Source: Mesorhizobium sp. M8A.F.Ca.ET.218.01.1.1 | GTDB taxonomy: Bacteria; Pseudomonadota; Alphaproteobacteria; Rhizobiales; Rhizobiaceae | NCBI RefSeq assembly: GCF_004791165.1 | Contig: NZ_SRUZ01000009.1 | Coordinates: forward strand, 212,873-276,872 | DNA: 64,000 nucleotides | Direction of reading: 5' to 3' | Shown here: piece after piece, positions 45,794-54,492 of the stretch | Layout of the letters: each line of letters starts with the position of its first letter | Numbering within the stretch: the first letter of the stretch is position 1 | Program-made: the position numbers and the translations under genes | The notes under the pieces: model-generated | What the model saw: only the letters and a program-made list of their open reading frames with translations | Told to the model about the DNA's origin: nothing | Database searches by the model: none

Positions 45794-45966
45794 ATGCTCG
45801 TTGAAGGAAAATGGACTGCCAATTGGCAGCCCGTGCAGACAACCGATGCCAAAGGCGGCTTCGTCTGACGGCGGCGCCCGCCCGACGGGTGGTGCGGAGT
45901 TCACTGCTGAAGCGGGCCGCTACCATCTCGATGTCGCGCTCACCTGCCCTTGGGCCTGGCGGGTCG
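45794..45966 (+). pseudogene. Fragment of a glutathionyl-hydroquinone reductase
   Basis: The N-terminal 58 or so codons of a xi-class glutathione transferase (YqjG/PcpF type, reducing glutathionyl-hydroquinones). ATG 45794 gives MLVEGKWTANWQ; a stop at 45866-45868 and a frame change follow, after which FTAEAGRYHLDVALTCPWAW continues the family sequence including the CPWA active-site block. Nothing of the remaining 250 residues is found. Truncated and frameshifted. Confidence 0.8.
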
Positions 45967-46186
45967 GACCGTTACCAGCCGAACTTTGGGAAGTAAGGAC
46001 ATTTGCGTCTTTCGATCGGCCTTGATGACACCGAGGGTCTGGTCGCCGACATCGCACACGCGCTTGATAGGACGTTTGGCAGATCCTGACGGGATCACGG
46101 TTCGTGTATTGTCTCTCGCGGGCAATCCGCGCCCGCTTCCCTTCAAAGCTCCCGCGCGACTGATCAGATTCGCCAGGAAGGATACC

Positions 46187-46501
46187 ATGCATTGGATAAT
46201 TCTGTTCGTCGCCGGCCTGCTTGAGATCGTTTAGGCCTATTTTATGAAGAGATCTGAAGGATTCACATTGCTCGTCCCCTCGACAAATCACCGTCGCTGC
46301 TATGATTGCCAGCGACGTGCTGCTGTCCTTTTCCATGAGGGTTTTGCCACTTAGGACCGCCTACATGGTTTGGGCGGGGATCGGAGCAGTAGGCTCATTT
46401 CTTCTAGGCATGGCCATTCTTGGGAAACCGGCGTCGCCGATTCGTTTGATGGCTCGTTGGTCGTGTCGGGAATTTTGATGATGAAGCTGTCAAGCACCTG
46501 A
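46187..46501 (+). pseudogene. Broken SugE-type SMR transporter
   Basis: Remains of a small multidrug resistance exporter of the SugE/Gdx (guanidinium) branch. ATG 46187 with a good AGGAAGG site opens MHWIILFVAGLLEIV, then TAG at 46232-46234 stands where the family has Trp. The frame shifts near 46290; VLPLRTAYMVWAGIGAVGS and LGKPASPIRLM follow in another frame, and after a second shift GILMMKLSST ends at 46501. One nonsense and two frameshift changes make it non-functional unless the base calls are wrong. Confidence 0.88.
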
Positions 46502-46798
46502 GCCGTGTCAGGCAGGGACCTTGTGCTGGGCAGGGAGAAGATCCTCGAAAGCCTTGGCCAGCGGCGCCCAAACAGGAAGGCGCCTCAAGGTCGCTGAACG
46601 GCCCCCCATGTAAACGCCACCGGTGCCGCAGCGAGGCAGGCAGTTCGAACGAGCTTGCAGGCCCACCATCAGGAAGACGAGTGCCAATACGGCAACGCAA
46701 CGAGCACAATTGCCCAGTTGTTTGGTCCATATGCACCGTTCCCTCTGAGCAGTCCGCACCTGACAATAGCAAACAGAATCTCGCCGGAGGGAGCCTTC

Positions 46799-47860
46799 AT
46801 GACAGTCTACAATATCGCGCTTATCGGCTTTGGCGGCGTCAACCGCGCTTTGGCTGAACTCATTGCGACGAAAAACCAGCTCTGGGAACGCGACCTTGGC
46901 TTTCGTCTGAACATTGTCGCGGTCAGCGATCTCTTTTTGGGTTCGGTCATTTCCCCGAATGGCCTTGATGCCAAGATGCTCGTGGAAACGAAGTTCGCGA
47001 AGGGTGGCTTTGGTCAGCTTTCGGGCGGAAATGCGGAAGCCGACAACGAGACCATCATCACGACTGCTCCAGCCGACATCGTCGTCGAGGCCACCTTCAC
47101 CAATCCGACCGACGGCGAGCCCGCCGTTTCCCATTGCCGCTGGGCGCTTCAGACCGGAAAACATGTCGTTACCACCAACAAGGGTCCTGTGGCCATTGCT
47201 GCCCGGGAGCTCGAAACCCTGGCGAAATCGAATGGTCTCCACTTCGAGTACGAAGGCTCCGTCATGAGCGGCACGCCTGTCATCCGCATGGCTAAAAAGA
47301 CCCTCGCCGGCGCGGAAGTAACCGGCTTTGAAGGCATCCTCAACGGCACTTCGAACTTCGTGCTTGGCCGCATGGAAGGCGGCCTGGATTTTGCCTCGGC
47401 GGTGAAAGAGGCACAGCAGCTGGGCTATGCCGAAGCCGACCCGACCGCCGATGTCGAAGGTTTCGACGTCCGTCTCAAGGTGGTTATCCTCGCTAACGAG
47501 TTGCTGGGGGCGAACCTCAAGCCCGAGGATGTAACCTGTAAGGGCATTTCCGATCTCTCGGCCGCCGACATCGAAAAGGCTGCCAAGGCAAACAGCCGCT
47601 GGAAGCTGATCGGCGCCGCGGTGCGCAGTGCCGACGGCCGCGTGACCGGCAGTGTGTCGCCCAAACAGCTCCCGCTGGACCATCCGCTGGCTAGCGTCAA
47701 CGGCGCTACAAATGCAGTGTCGCTGAACACTGAACTTCTCGGTTCAGTCACGATCACCGGTCCGGGCGCTGGTCGCATTGAAACCGCTTACGCGCTCCTG
47801 TCCGACATCGTCGCAATCCACAACGCTCACGCGTCGGTCGCCACGAAGGAGGCTGCATAA
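46799..47860 (+). CDS. hom: Homoserine dehydrogenase
   Basis: A 353-residue homoserine dehydrogenase without the ACT regulatory domain of biosynthetic versions. NIALIGFGGVNRAL is the NAD(P)-binding start; HVVTTNKGPVA and FEYEGSVMSGTPVI are family blocks, and GILNGTSNFVLGRM with YAEADPTADVEGFDVRLK is the catalytic region with the Glu and Lys. In this operon it should run backward, oxidising homoserine to aspartate 4-semialdehyde. ATG 46799 has a GGAGGG site. Its stop overlaps the next start by one base (TAATG). Loss of the ACT domain fits a catabolic enzyme without threonine feedback. Confidence 0.88.
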   Translation: MTVYNIALIGFGGVNRALAELIATKNQLWERDLGFRLNIVAVSDLFLGSVISPNGLDAKMLVETKFAKGGFGQLSGGNAEADNETIITTAPADIVVEATFTNPTDGEPAVSHCRWALQTGKHVVTTNKGPVAIAARELETLAKSNGLHFEYEGSVMSGTPVIRMAKKTLAGAEVTGFEGILNGTSNFVLGRMEGGLDFASAVKEAQQLGYAEADPTADVEGFDVRLKVVILANELLGANLKPEDVTCKGISDLSAADIEKAAKANSRWKLIGAAVRSADGRVTGSVSPKQLPLDHPLASVNGATNAVSLNTELLGSVTITGPGAGRIETAYALLSDIVAIHNAHASVATKEAA

Positions 47861-49275
47861 TGTACAACCTTGCTCTCAGCAACACGACCGTGGTTGACCA
47901 GATTGTGGTGATCAACCCGTTCGACGGGACAGTCGTTGGAACGGTGACCGAGACAAGCGCCGCGAGCTTGAATTCGCTCCTGGAGCGGGCAACACGCGGA
48001 GCGCAAGAGGCAAGATCCCTGCCCCGCCACAGGCGCTCGGCAATCCTGGAGAAAGCAGCCGCCTTGGTCGAAGCCCGCCAGGAGGAGTTCACGCTGCTCA
48101 TCGTCAGGGAGGCCGGAAAAACCATGACCCAGGCACGGAAAGAGGTAAGCCGTTGCGTCAACACGCTGAGGCTTTCGGCGGATGAGGCCAAGCGCAATGC
48201 CGGTGAGGTGATCCCCTTTGACTCCTATGTCGGATCGGAGTCCCGTCAGGGCTGGTACACGAGGGAGCCTTTGGGCATCATCACCGCCATCACGCCCTAT
48301 AATGACCCTCTGAACCTTGTGGCTCACAAGCTTGGCCCGGCCATCGCCGGTGGAAATGCCGTTCTGTTGAAGCCATCGGAGCTCACGCCTCTTTCGGCGA
48401 TCAAGCTGGTGGAGGTGCTTGTCGAAAGCGGTCTGCCCGACGAGGTCATCACCGTTGCTATCGGCGGAGCGCAGCTTGGCAAAGCTCTTGTTTCGGCAAG
48501 ACACGTCCGGATGATCTCCTTCACCGGCGGCTTCGCCACCGGCGAGGCCATCGCAAAAAATGCCGGCATCAAGAAGCTTGCCATGGATCTTGGCGGCAAT
48601 GCTCCTGTCATCGTCATGGAGAATTGCGACTTTGATGCTGCCGTCGAGAGCTGCGTATCGGGAGCCTACTGGGCGGCCGGGCAAAACTGCATCGGAACGC
48701 AGAGGATTCTGATCCAGCGCTCCATCTATGAGCGGTTCAAGGCGAAGTTCGTCGAAGACACCAAGAAGCTCAAGACCGGCAACCCTCTCGACGCTGACAT
48801 CGATGTCGGTCCGATGATTTCCGCAAAGGCGGTCGGTAAAGCGGCTGCCATGGTTGACCGTGCGCTTGATGCCGGCGCGACATTGCTTTGCGGCCATAAG
48901 CCAGCCGGCAACCTCTACGCGCCGACGGTGCTGGAGAATGTTCCTGCAAGCTGTGATGTGTGGAACGAGGAAGTATTTGCCCCGATCGTCATCCTGCAGC
49001 CCTTCGATGAGCTGGCTGATGCGATCGACCTGGCAAATAGCCCCGAATACAGCCTTCACGCCGGCATTTTCACAAATGACCTGGAGGCGGCACTCGAGGC
49101 CGCAAGCAGGATCGATGCCGGCGGCATCATGATCAACGACTCCTCCGACTACCGGTTCGACGCCATGCCGTTTGGCGGTTTCAAATATGGCAGCATGGGA
49201 CGCGAAGGGGTGCGGTTTGCCTATGAGGACATGACGCAACCGAAAGTCGTGTGCATCAACCGTCTGAAGCGGTGA
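47860..49275 (+). CDS. Aldehyde dehydrogenase, likely aspartate-semialdehyde-oxidising
   Basis: 471 residues, aldehyde dehydrogenase superfamily. Catalytic C277 in AAGQNCIGTQR; the general-base position has Asp (D243 in AMDLGGNAP) where most members have Glu. ITPYNDPLNLVAHKLGPAIA and PFGGFKYGSMGREG are standard. Placed between homoserine dehydrogenase and aspartase, it would oxidise aspartate semialdehyde to aspartate without phosphorylation, unlike biosynthetic Asd. Coupled to the preceding gene by a one-base overlap. Confidence 0.85.
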   Translation: MYNLALSNTTVVDQIVVINPFDGTVVGTVTETSAASLNSLLERATRGAQEARSLPRHRRSAILEKAAALVEARQEEFTLLIVREAGKTMTQARKEVSRCVNTLRLSADEAKRNAGEVIPFDSYVGSESRQGWYTREPLGIITAITPYNDPLNLVAHKLGPAIAGGNAVLLKPSELTPLSAIKLVEVLVESGLPDEVITVAIGGAQLGKALVSARHVRMISFTGGFATGEAIAKNAGIKKLAMDLGGNAPVIVMENCDFDAAVESCVSGAYWAAGQNCIGTQRILIQRSIYERFKAKFVEDTKKLKTGNPLDADIDVGPMISAKAVGKAAAMVDRALDAGATLLCGHKPAGNLYAPTVLENVPASCDVWNEEVFAPIVILQPFDELADAIDLANSPEYSLHAGIFTNDLEAALEAASRIDAGGIMINDSSDYRFDAMPFGGFKYGSMGREGVRFAYEDMTQPKVVCINRLKR

Positions 49276-49322
49276 CCGCGGCCATGGCCACTCATTCCAT
49301 CAGTGCACTTAGGAGTATTTGA

Positions 49323-50204
49323 ATGTTCAAGGGTTCCATCACCGCGCTGGTCACACCATTTGCTGCTGATGGTCATGTCGATGAGGTCGCGCTCCGTGAC
49401 CTCATCGGGTGGCAGATCGAGGAAGGATCATCCGGACTGGTTCCATGCGGAACCACGGGGGAAAGCCCTACCCTCAGCCATGCCGAGCACAAGCAGGTTG
49501 TCGAGATCACGATCGAAACCGCCAAGGGCCGTGTTCCCGTGATTGCGGGCGCAGGATCAAACAGCACGGCGGAGGCGATAGACTTTGTGCGCCATGCTCA
49601 GGACGCCGGCGCCGACGCGGTGCTGATCGTTTCGCCATATTACAACAAGCCGACGCAGGAGGGGGTCTACCAACACTTCAAAGCGATCGATGCCGCGGCA
49701 ACCGTTCCGATCATCGTCTACAACATTCCAGGGCGCAGCGTCATTGATATCCAGGTCGAGACGCTTGCCCGGATTTTCAAGGATTGCCGGAATGTGACCG
49801 GCGTCAAGGACGCAACCGGCAACATTCTGCGCCCTTCGCTCGAACGCATGGCCTGCGGCAAGGACTTCAACCTCCTGTCAGGAGAGGACGGGACGGCGTT
49901 GGGCTATATGGTCTACGGCGGTCACGGTTGCATTTCCGTCACCGCCAACGTCGCGCCCCGTTTGTGTGCCGATTTCCAGCGCGCTTGCCTGAACGGGGAT
50001 TACGCAGCTGCCTTGGACTTGCAGGACCGCTTGATGCCACTTCACCAAGCGCTGTTTCTCGAAACCAATCCTGCCGGACCGAAATACGCCCTGCAACGCC
50101 TTGGCCGGATACGCGGGGACCTGCGACTTCCCCTGGTGCAGGTCAGCGCGCCGGTTGAGGCGTCGATCGACGAGGCGATGCGCCACGCAGGTATTTTGGG
50201 GTAG
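49323..50204 (+). CDS. dapA: 4-hydroxy-tetrahydrodipicolinate synthase (DapA family)
   Basis: A 293-residue TIM-barrel Schiff-base aldolase that joins pyruvate and aspartate semialdehyde. VPCGTTGESPTLS, the tyrosine in IVYNIPGRS and the Schiff-base lysine in VTGVKDATGN are canonical DapA, as is IVSPYYNKPTQEG. It is an extra copy in a catabolic operon: it may remove toxic semialdehyde toward diaminopimelate/lysine. It lies 47 bases after the aldehyde dehydrogenase, with a GGAGT-like site. Confidence 0.88.
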   Translation: MFKGSITALVTPFAADGHVDEVALRDLIGWQIEEGSSGLVPCGTTGESPTLSHAEHKQVVEITIETAKGRVPVIAGAGSNSTAEAIDFVRHAQDAGADAVLIVSPYYNKPTQEGVYQHFKAIDAAATVPIIVYNIPGRSVIDIQVETLARIFKDCRNVTGVKDATGNILRPSLERMACGKDFNLLSGEDGTALGYMVYGGHGCISVTANVAPRLCADFQRACLNGDYAAALDLQDRLMPLHQALFLETNPAGPKYALQRLGRIRGDLRLPLVQVSAPVEASIDEAMRHAGILG

Positions 50205-50217
50205 GGAGATCAAGAGA

Positions 50218-51621
50218 ATGGCTTTAGACCGCATTGAAGCTGATCTGATCGGGTCCCTCTCAATTCCCGCGGACGCGCTATACGGCGCCCAAACGCGTCG
50301 CGCCGAGCTGAACTTTGACGTGTCGGGGCTTCGCCTCGAGGATTTTCCCGAACTCATTCAGTCCATGGCGATGGTCAAGAAGGCCGCGGCCCTGGCAAAT
50401 CATGAACTGGGGCTTCTGTCTGAAGATAAGGCGCTCGCGATTTCGGGAGCCTGTGACGACCTCATCGCGTTGAAGGGGATCGACGAGAACTTTCCCGTGG
50501 ACATGATGCAAGGCGGTGCTGGAACGTCCACCAACATGAATGTCAACGAGGTCATCGCCAACCTGGCCCTCATGAGGCTAGGGGCCGATATTGGCGACTA
50601 CTCGAGGATGCACCCAAACGACGACGTCAACCTCTCCCAGTCGACGAACGACGTTTATCCGACCGCCATTCGCCTGACCGTCCTGCGCGCCTGCGAGGGG
50701 CTTGTGTCATCGCAGGTTTGCCTGCGCGACGCCTTTCGAGCCAAGGCAGTTCAGTACGGCAGTGCTTTGAAGGTAGGCAGGACCCAGCTTCAGGATGCGG
50801 TGCCGATGATGGTCGGACAAGAGTTCGAAGCGTTTGCAGAGCTCATCGATGAGGACATCGTTCAAGTCCAGCTGGCATCAAGGCTGCTCAAGGAAGTCAA
50901 CCTTGGGGGATCCGCGATTGGTACGTCCATAAACGTCCCTCGTGGTTTCCCAAGTGCTGCCTGCCTGCATCTCAGCCTGATCTCCGGGTTCGAGCTTCTC
51001 TCGGCCCGCAATCTCATCGAGGCGACATCCGACACGGGCGCCTTTGTTTCTTTTTCCAGCGTCCTGAAGCGCATTGCAGTCAAGCTCACGAAGATATGCA
51101 ACGATCTGCGTCTGTTGAGCAGTGGGCCACGCGGGGGGCTGGGAGAGATCCGCCTGCCGCCGGTGCAAGCCGGCTCGTCCATCATGCCTGGCAAGGTCAA
51201 TCCCGTCATTCCCGAGATGATGAACCAGATCGGCTTCCAGGTTATCGGAAACGATCTCACGGTGACCCTTGCGGCGAGCGCGGGCCAACTGCAGTTGAAT
51301 GCGATGGAGCCTGTCATCGTCCTCAACATTCTTCAATCAATGCGAATGTTGACGAGAGGGATGGAGATTTTCAAGCAGCGCTGCATCGACGGTATCGAAG
51401 TCGACGTGGATCGTTGCAAGACCCTGCTTGACCAATCTCTTGTTCTCACTACGCCTTTGGCAAAACTCGTCGGATATGGCAAAGCGGCTGATCTGTCGAA
51501 GAAGGCTTTGGCCGAGAACCGGGAGCTGCGCCAGGTCATCGAAGAAGAGGGAATTTTGGCGCCCAACCAACTTGACCAGTTGTTCGCGGACAGCGCGGCG
51601 TTTGCCAACGTCTCGGCATAA
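50218..51621 (+). CDS. aspA: Aspartate ammonia-lyase
   Basis: A 467-residue fumarase/aspartase-superfamily enzyme. GSSIMPGKVNPVIPEMMNQI is the catalytic signature loop in its aspartase form, GGAGTSTNMNVNEVIAN and HPNDDVNLSQSTNDVYPTA are the other active-site regions, and GRTQLQDAVPM is as in aspartase. It splits aspartate into fumarate and ammonia and so feeds homoserine carbon into the citric acid cycle. I start at ATG 50218, 13 bases after the dapA stop; longer extensions overlap dapA. Confidence 0.92.
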   Translation: MALDRIEADLIGSLSIPADALYGAQTRRAELNFDVSGLRLEDFPELIQSMAMVKKAAALANHELGLLSEDKALAISGACDDLIALKGIDENFPVDMMQGGAGTSTNMNVNEVIANLALMRLGADIGDYSRMHPNDDVNLSQSTNDVYPTAIRLTVLRACEGLVSSQVCLRDAFRAKAVQYGSALKVGRTQLQDAVPMMVGQEFEAFAELIDEDIVQVQLASRLLKEVNLGGSAIGTSINVPRGFPSAACLHLSLISGFELLSARNLIEATSDTGAFVSFSSVLKRIAVKLTKICNDLRLLSSGPRGGLGEIRLPPVQAGSSIMPGKVNPVIPEMMNQIGFQVIGNDLTVTLAASAGQLQLNAMEPVIVLNILQSMRMLTRGMEIFKQRCIDGIEVDVDRCKTLLDQSLVLTTPLAKLVGYGKAADLSKKALAENRELRQVIEEEGILAPNQLDQLFADSAAFANVSA

Positions 51622-51634
51622 CCAAGGAAACAAA

Positions 51635-52444
51635 ATGGCTATTTTTACTGAACTGTCCGATGAAGATCGCATCTCGATTACCGCAGCCTATGGAATGACA
51701 TCGCTGTCGTCGGTCATCGGGATAGCGGATGGCGACCGGGAAACAACCTATCTTTTTCGGAGCAAGGAAGGCGAGTTCATTGTAACGCTGTTCGAGAACG
51801 GTGCTGAACCGCTCGATCTGGAAAGGGCCTTCGCGACAATGGAAATGCTGTACGACAACGGGGTTCCCTGCCCCAGGCCCATGCGAACGGTCGAAGGCGA
51901 TGCCACCTTTCAGGCGGCAGGGCGCCTGGTTGCGGTCGTGAGTTTCGTGTCAGGATCGGCCACAAGCAACGCGAGCGCCGCCAAGTGCGCAAGTCTTGGC
52001 CGCGTGATGGCGCAAATCCACACTGTCTTGGACCGGAGCCCTGAACAGGCCGCAACAGAGCTGCGCACCGGGTCCGTGCATGGTGCGTTGGACCATCAAA
52101 ACGTTTTCTTCCTGGGCGAAAGCGTGAGCGGGGTCATAAACTTCAGGCTGCGTCACAACGACGTTCTCATCGCTGAAGTCGCTGATGTGCTGGTTGACTG
52201 GGCGAGCCAGAGCACCGGCGCGCTCGACAAGGAACGGGCGCGGGCCCTCCTCCAGGGTTATCAGGAGATACGCAAGCTCACCTGTGCGGAAAGCGAAGCG
52301 CTGCGGGACTTCGTGATGGCGTCGACCGCCAGGCGCTACGCCAGCCAGACAGACAGGACCTGCCTGCCGCAAGTCGCCGTGATTGCCTATGAGTCGGTTG
52401 TCCCTGACATCATTGCTTGTTGCCCTGGCTCCTCCTCGTCATGA
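51635..52444 (+). CDS. Homoserine-kinase-like protein lacking catalytic residues
   Basis: 269 residues, related to the APH-fold homoserine kinase ThrB, which is about 50 residues longer. NVFFLGESVSGVI and QGYQEIRKLT align well with ThrB, but the catalytic loop reads HGALDHQN, with A151 where ThrB has the catalytic Asp (HADLFQDN), and the metal Asp of LIDF is Asn (N169, VINF). The segment before the loop is shortened. It cannot be a normal kinase; a homoserine-binding sensor, a partner of the next-door regulator, or a relic are options. It starts 13 bases after aspA and its stop overlaps the regulator start (ATGA), so translation is coupled. No frameshift is present. Confidence 0.8.
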   Translation: MAIFTELSDEDRISITAAYGMTSLSSVIGIADGDRETTYLFRSKEGEFIVTLFENGAEPLDLERAFATMEMLYDNGVPCPRPMRTVEGDATFQAAGRLVAVVSFVSGSATSNASAAKCASLGRVMAQIHTVLDRSPEQAATELRTGSVHGALDHQNVFFLGESVSGVINFRLRHNDVLIAEVADVLVDWASQSTGALDKERARALLQGYQEIRKLTCAESEALRDFVMASTARRYASQTDRTCLPQVAVIAYESVVPDIIACCPGSSSS

Positions 52445-52884
52445 AATATCTGCTTGACCGAACGGATGAACAGATACTCGGCGAATTGAAAGCCAACGCA
52501 CGCATCTCGCACGCTGAGCTGTCAACGAAGGTCAACCTGTCGCGCAACGCGGTGCGCGTGCGTATCGAGCGCCTGGAACGCGAAGGGTTCATCAAGGGAT
52601 ATACGATCGTCACGGGCGAAGGTGGTGGCAACCAGCATGTCACGACAGCGCTGATGTTCGTTTACCGGCATGATCGAATGCGGGGTGGCGACGTCATTCA
52701 GGCGTTGCGCAAGATACCCCAGGTCGTCGCATGCGATGTGATGAGCGGCGACTTTGATCTCCTGGTGCGAGTCGAATCGCCTGATGCCGACCGCATTCGT
52801 CAGATCTGGCAGCAGATAGCGGAGTTACCTGGGGTGCGCGATACGCTGACTGCGTTCGCGCTCTCTTCAGTCATTCGCAGATGA
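52441..52884 (+). CDS. Lrp/AsnC-family transcriptional regulator
   Basis: 147 residues. An N-terminal winged helix (LDRTDEQILGELKANARISH, then LSRNAVRVRIERLEREGFI) precedes a RAM ligand/oligomer domain (DVMSGDFDLLVRVESPD). These regulators sense amino acids. It is the last gene of the homoserine operon and probably its activator, answering to homoserine or aspartate, with ATG 52441 overlapping the kinase-like gene. Confidence 0.9.
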   Translation: MKYLLDRTDEQILGELKANARISHAELSTKVNLSRNAVRVRIERLEREGFIKGYTIVTGEGGGNQHVTTALMFVYRHDRMRGGDVIQALRKIPQVVACDVMSGDFDLLVRVESPDADRIRQIWQQIAELPGVRDTLTAFALSSVIRR

Positions 52885-52949
52885 TCGCAGAACCATAGGG
52901 GCTCTCGTCACCGGATTCGCGGGAACGGAAATCTGGCGCGCCCTCACGT

Positions 52950-53545
52950 CGCGTTGGGACGGCGGTGCCATTGTAGTCCAAAACGTTCGCCCTGCCGATC
53001 GATCGAGCTTGAGCACACCTTTCGCGCGAGACACGCACGGGATAGACCGACTGTCGCGGCCTGCCTGGACAGGAAAGCATCGCGGTGGATCGGCTGACCT
53101 TCCAGCATACCGCATTCGCAGGTCCCGCAAACGCCTTTCTCGCATGAGGCCATGAGCAGCAGGCCCGTCCCTCGAAGTGCCGCGAGCGCGGTCGATCGAC
53201 AAGAGGGGCGTGAGCGCGCTGCTGCGCGTGAAGTAGTGGAGTTCGTAGCGTCTGCCCTGCCGCTCCAGCGCCCATGCCACTGCCAGGATCGGAGTGGTCC
53301 CGTACCTCCCGCCAGAAGCAGGACCGGGCCGCGGCTTTCACCGAGGGGAAATGATTGCGCGGAGCGAAGACCGGCAGCGTGAATCCCGGGCAAACTGTCT
53401 TGTGGATCCAGCTTCATCCGCCGCGGCCTGCCTGCTCGAACTTCACCGCAGACGTGTAACGGCTCAAATCCGTCGGGTCGCCGCAGAGCGGATATTGACG
53501 CACCTTCCCGTCGACCAAATGGGCATCCACATGGGAACAAAGCAA
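52950..53545 (-). pseudogene. Broken VanB/phthalate-dioxygenase-reductase-like gene
   Basis: Remains of an FMN/2Fe-2S oxygenase reductase, the electron-feeding partner of Rieske oxygenases such as vanillate demethylase. Successive pieces lie in different frames: VDGKVRQYPLCGDPTDLSRY (flavin site), PVLLLAGGTG, RRYELHYFTRSSAL (NAD part), SCEKGVCGTCECGMLEG (2Fe-2S cysteines) and VSRAKGVLKLD. At least three frame changes and a stop interrupt it and the first residues are missing. No Rieske oxygenase partner is in the window. Confidence 0.82.
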
Positions 53546-53604
53546 ATCTCGAGTTCCCCTCTGCAAACAGCCTTAGTCTGGCATTGAGCCTTATTTGAGG
53601 ACTG

Positions 53605-54480
53605 CTAAGACTTCAAAGCAAGTTGAGATCGTGCTGAAGCAGGGCTGGCGATCGTGGCGCCGAGCCTTTCCAGAAGCCATTTTGCTTTCTCGACGAGTTC
53701 AGCATTGCTCTTCACAAGCTCGGTCTTCGACATGCGGATCGTGTCCTCCATGCCGATCCGTACATGGCCCCCGAGCAGGTAAGCTTGCATCAACATCGGG
53801 TAAGCGGCGCGGCCGATGCCGAAGCCTGTCCAGATGGCGTCGCGTGGCAGCATGTTGCGGGCGAACATCATGGTCTCAGGCGTCGTCGCGAAGCCGTATT
53901 TCACACCAAGCACAAGGCTTGCGAGCGGGGGACCGCGAAACACACCGCTTGCGAGAAAATCGTTGAGGAGATTGATGTCTCCGCTGTCGAAAAGCTCGAA
54001 CTCGGGCTGGACTCCACAGTCATAGATGATCTCCGCCATCTTCTTGACGTTGGGGGGCGTGTTGATGACGACCTCGCTGCCGAACGTCATCGTATTGAGA
54101 TCCAAGGTGCAGATGTCAGGCCGCAGATCGCGGATATGCTCGACGCGACGTTCGGCCGTCACGAAATTGGTCCGGGGGCCGGCAATCTTGGGGTCCTCCT
54201 CACCGGGCTGGAACCGGCCACCAGGTCCGGTGGTGATATTCAGGATCACCTCCGTATTATTGGCGCGGATCAGACGGACGAGCTCGCGGTAGTGATCGAG
54301 TTCCATCGACGGCCGACCGTCGGGATGGCGAACGTGAAGATGCAGGATGGCCGCGCCCGCATCGGCGGCCTCAAGCGCCGAGGCGGCGATTTGTTCCGGC
54401 GTGACCGGCAGATTTGCGTTGTCTTGCGGCCTTGTCAGGCTACCGGTCACGGCGCAAGTGATGATGGTGTCCTTCGACAT
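53605..54480 (-). CDS. Beta-keto acid cleavage enzyme (BKACE, DUF849)
   Basis: A 291-residue TIM-barrel zinc enzyme that reacts a beta-keto acid with acetyl-CoA to give an acetoacetyl-CoA and a new acid; known members act in lysine fermentation (3-keto-5-aminohexanoate) and carnitine breakdown (dehydrocarnitine). HLHVRHPDGRPS supplies two zinc histidines, NITTGPGG and the glutamate region PEFELFDSGD are conserved, and VRIGMEDTI ends the barrel. Last gene of the amine operon, 12 bases after the RidA gene. Substrate unknown; an amino or ammonio beta-keto acid fits the neighbours. Confidence 0.9.
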   Translation of the reverse strand: MSKDTIITCAVTGSLTRPQDNANLPVTPEQIAASALEAADAGAAILHLHVRHPDGRPSMELDHYRELVRLIRANNTEVILNITTGPGGRFQPGEEDPKIAGPRTNFVTAERRVEHIRDLRPDICTLDLNTMTFGSEVVINTPPNVKKMAEIIYDCGVQPEFELFDSGDINLLNDFLASGVFRGPPLASLVLGVKYGFATTPETMMFARNMLPRDAIWTGFGIGRAAYPMLMQAYLLGGHVRIGMEDTIRMSKTELVKSNAELVEKAKWLLERLGATIASPASARSQLALKS

Positions 54481-54492
54481 CAGGCTACTCCT

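Larger units (their letters stand above)
45466..46798. other. Graveyard region between the importer and homoserine operons
   Basis: A 1.3-kb stretch with no intact gene. It contains, in order, a strong hairpin (45681-45712), the start of a glutathionyl-hydroquinone reductase gene (45794-45966), a short ADPDGITVRV piece near 46080 that looks like the end of a VOC domain, and a broken SMR transporter (46187-46501). The last 300 bases should hold the promoter of the homoserine operon, but I see no definite box. Confidence 0.7.

Noticed and set aside
46655..46798. 48-residue extension of homoserine dehydrogenase
   Set aside because: The family begins at the NAD-binding strand reached from ATG 46799, which has a strong ribosome site.
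47827..49239. 470-codon open frame on the minus strand
   Set aside because: Antisense to the intact aldehyde dehydrogenase, whose catalytic motifs are clear; no recognisable protein features.
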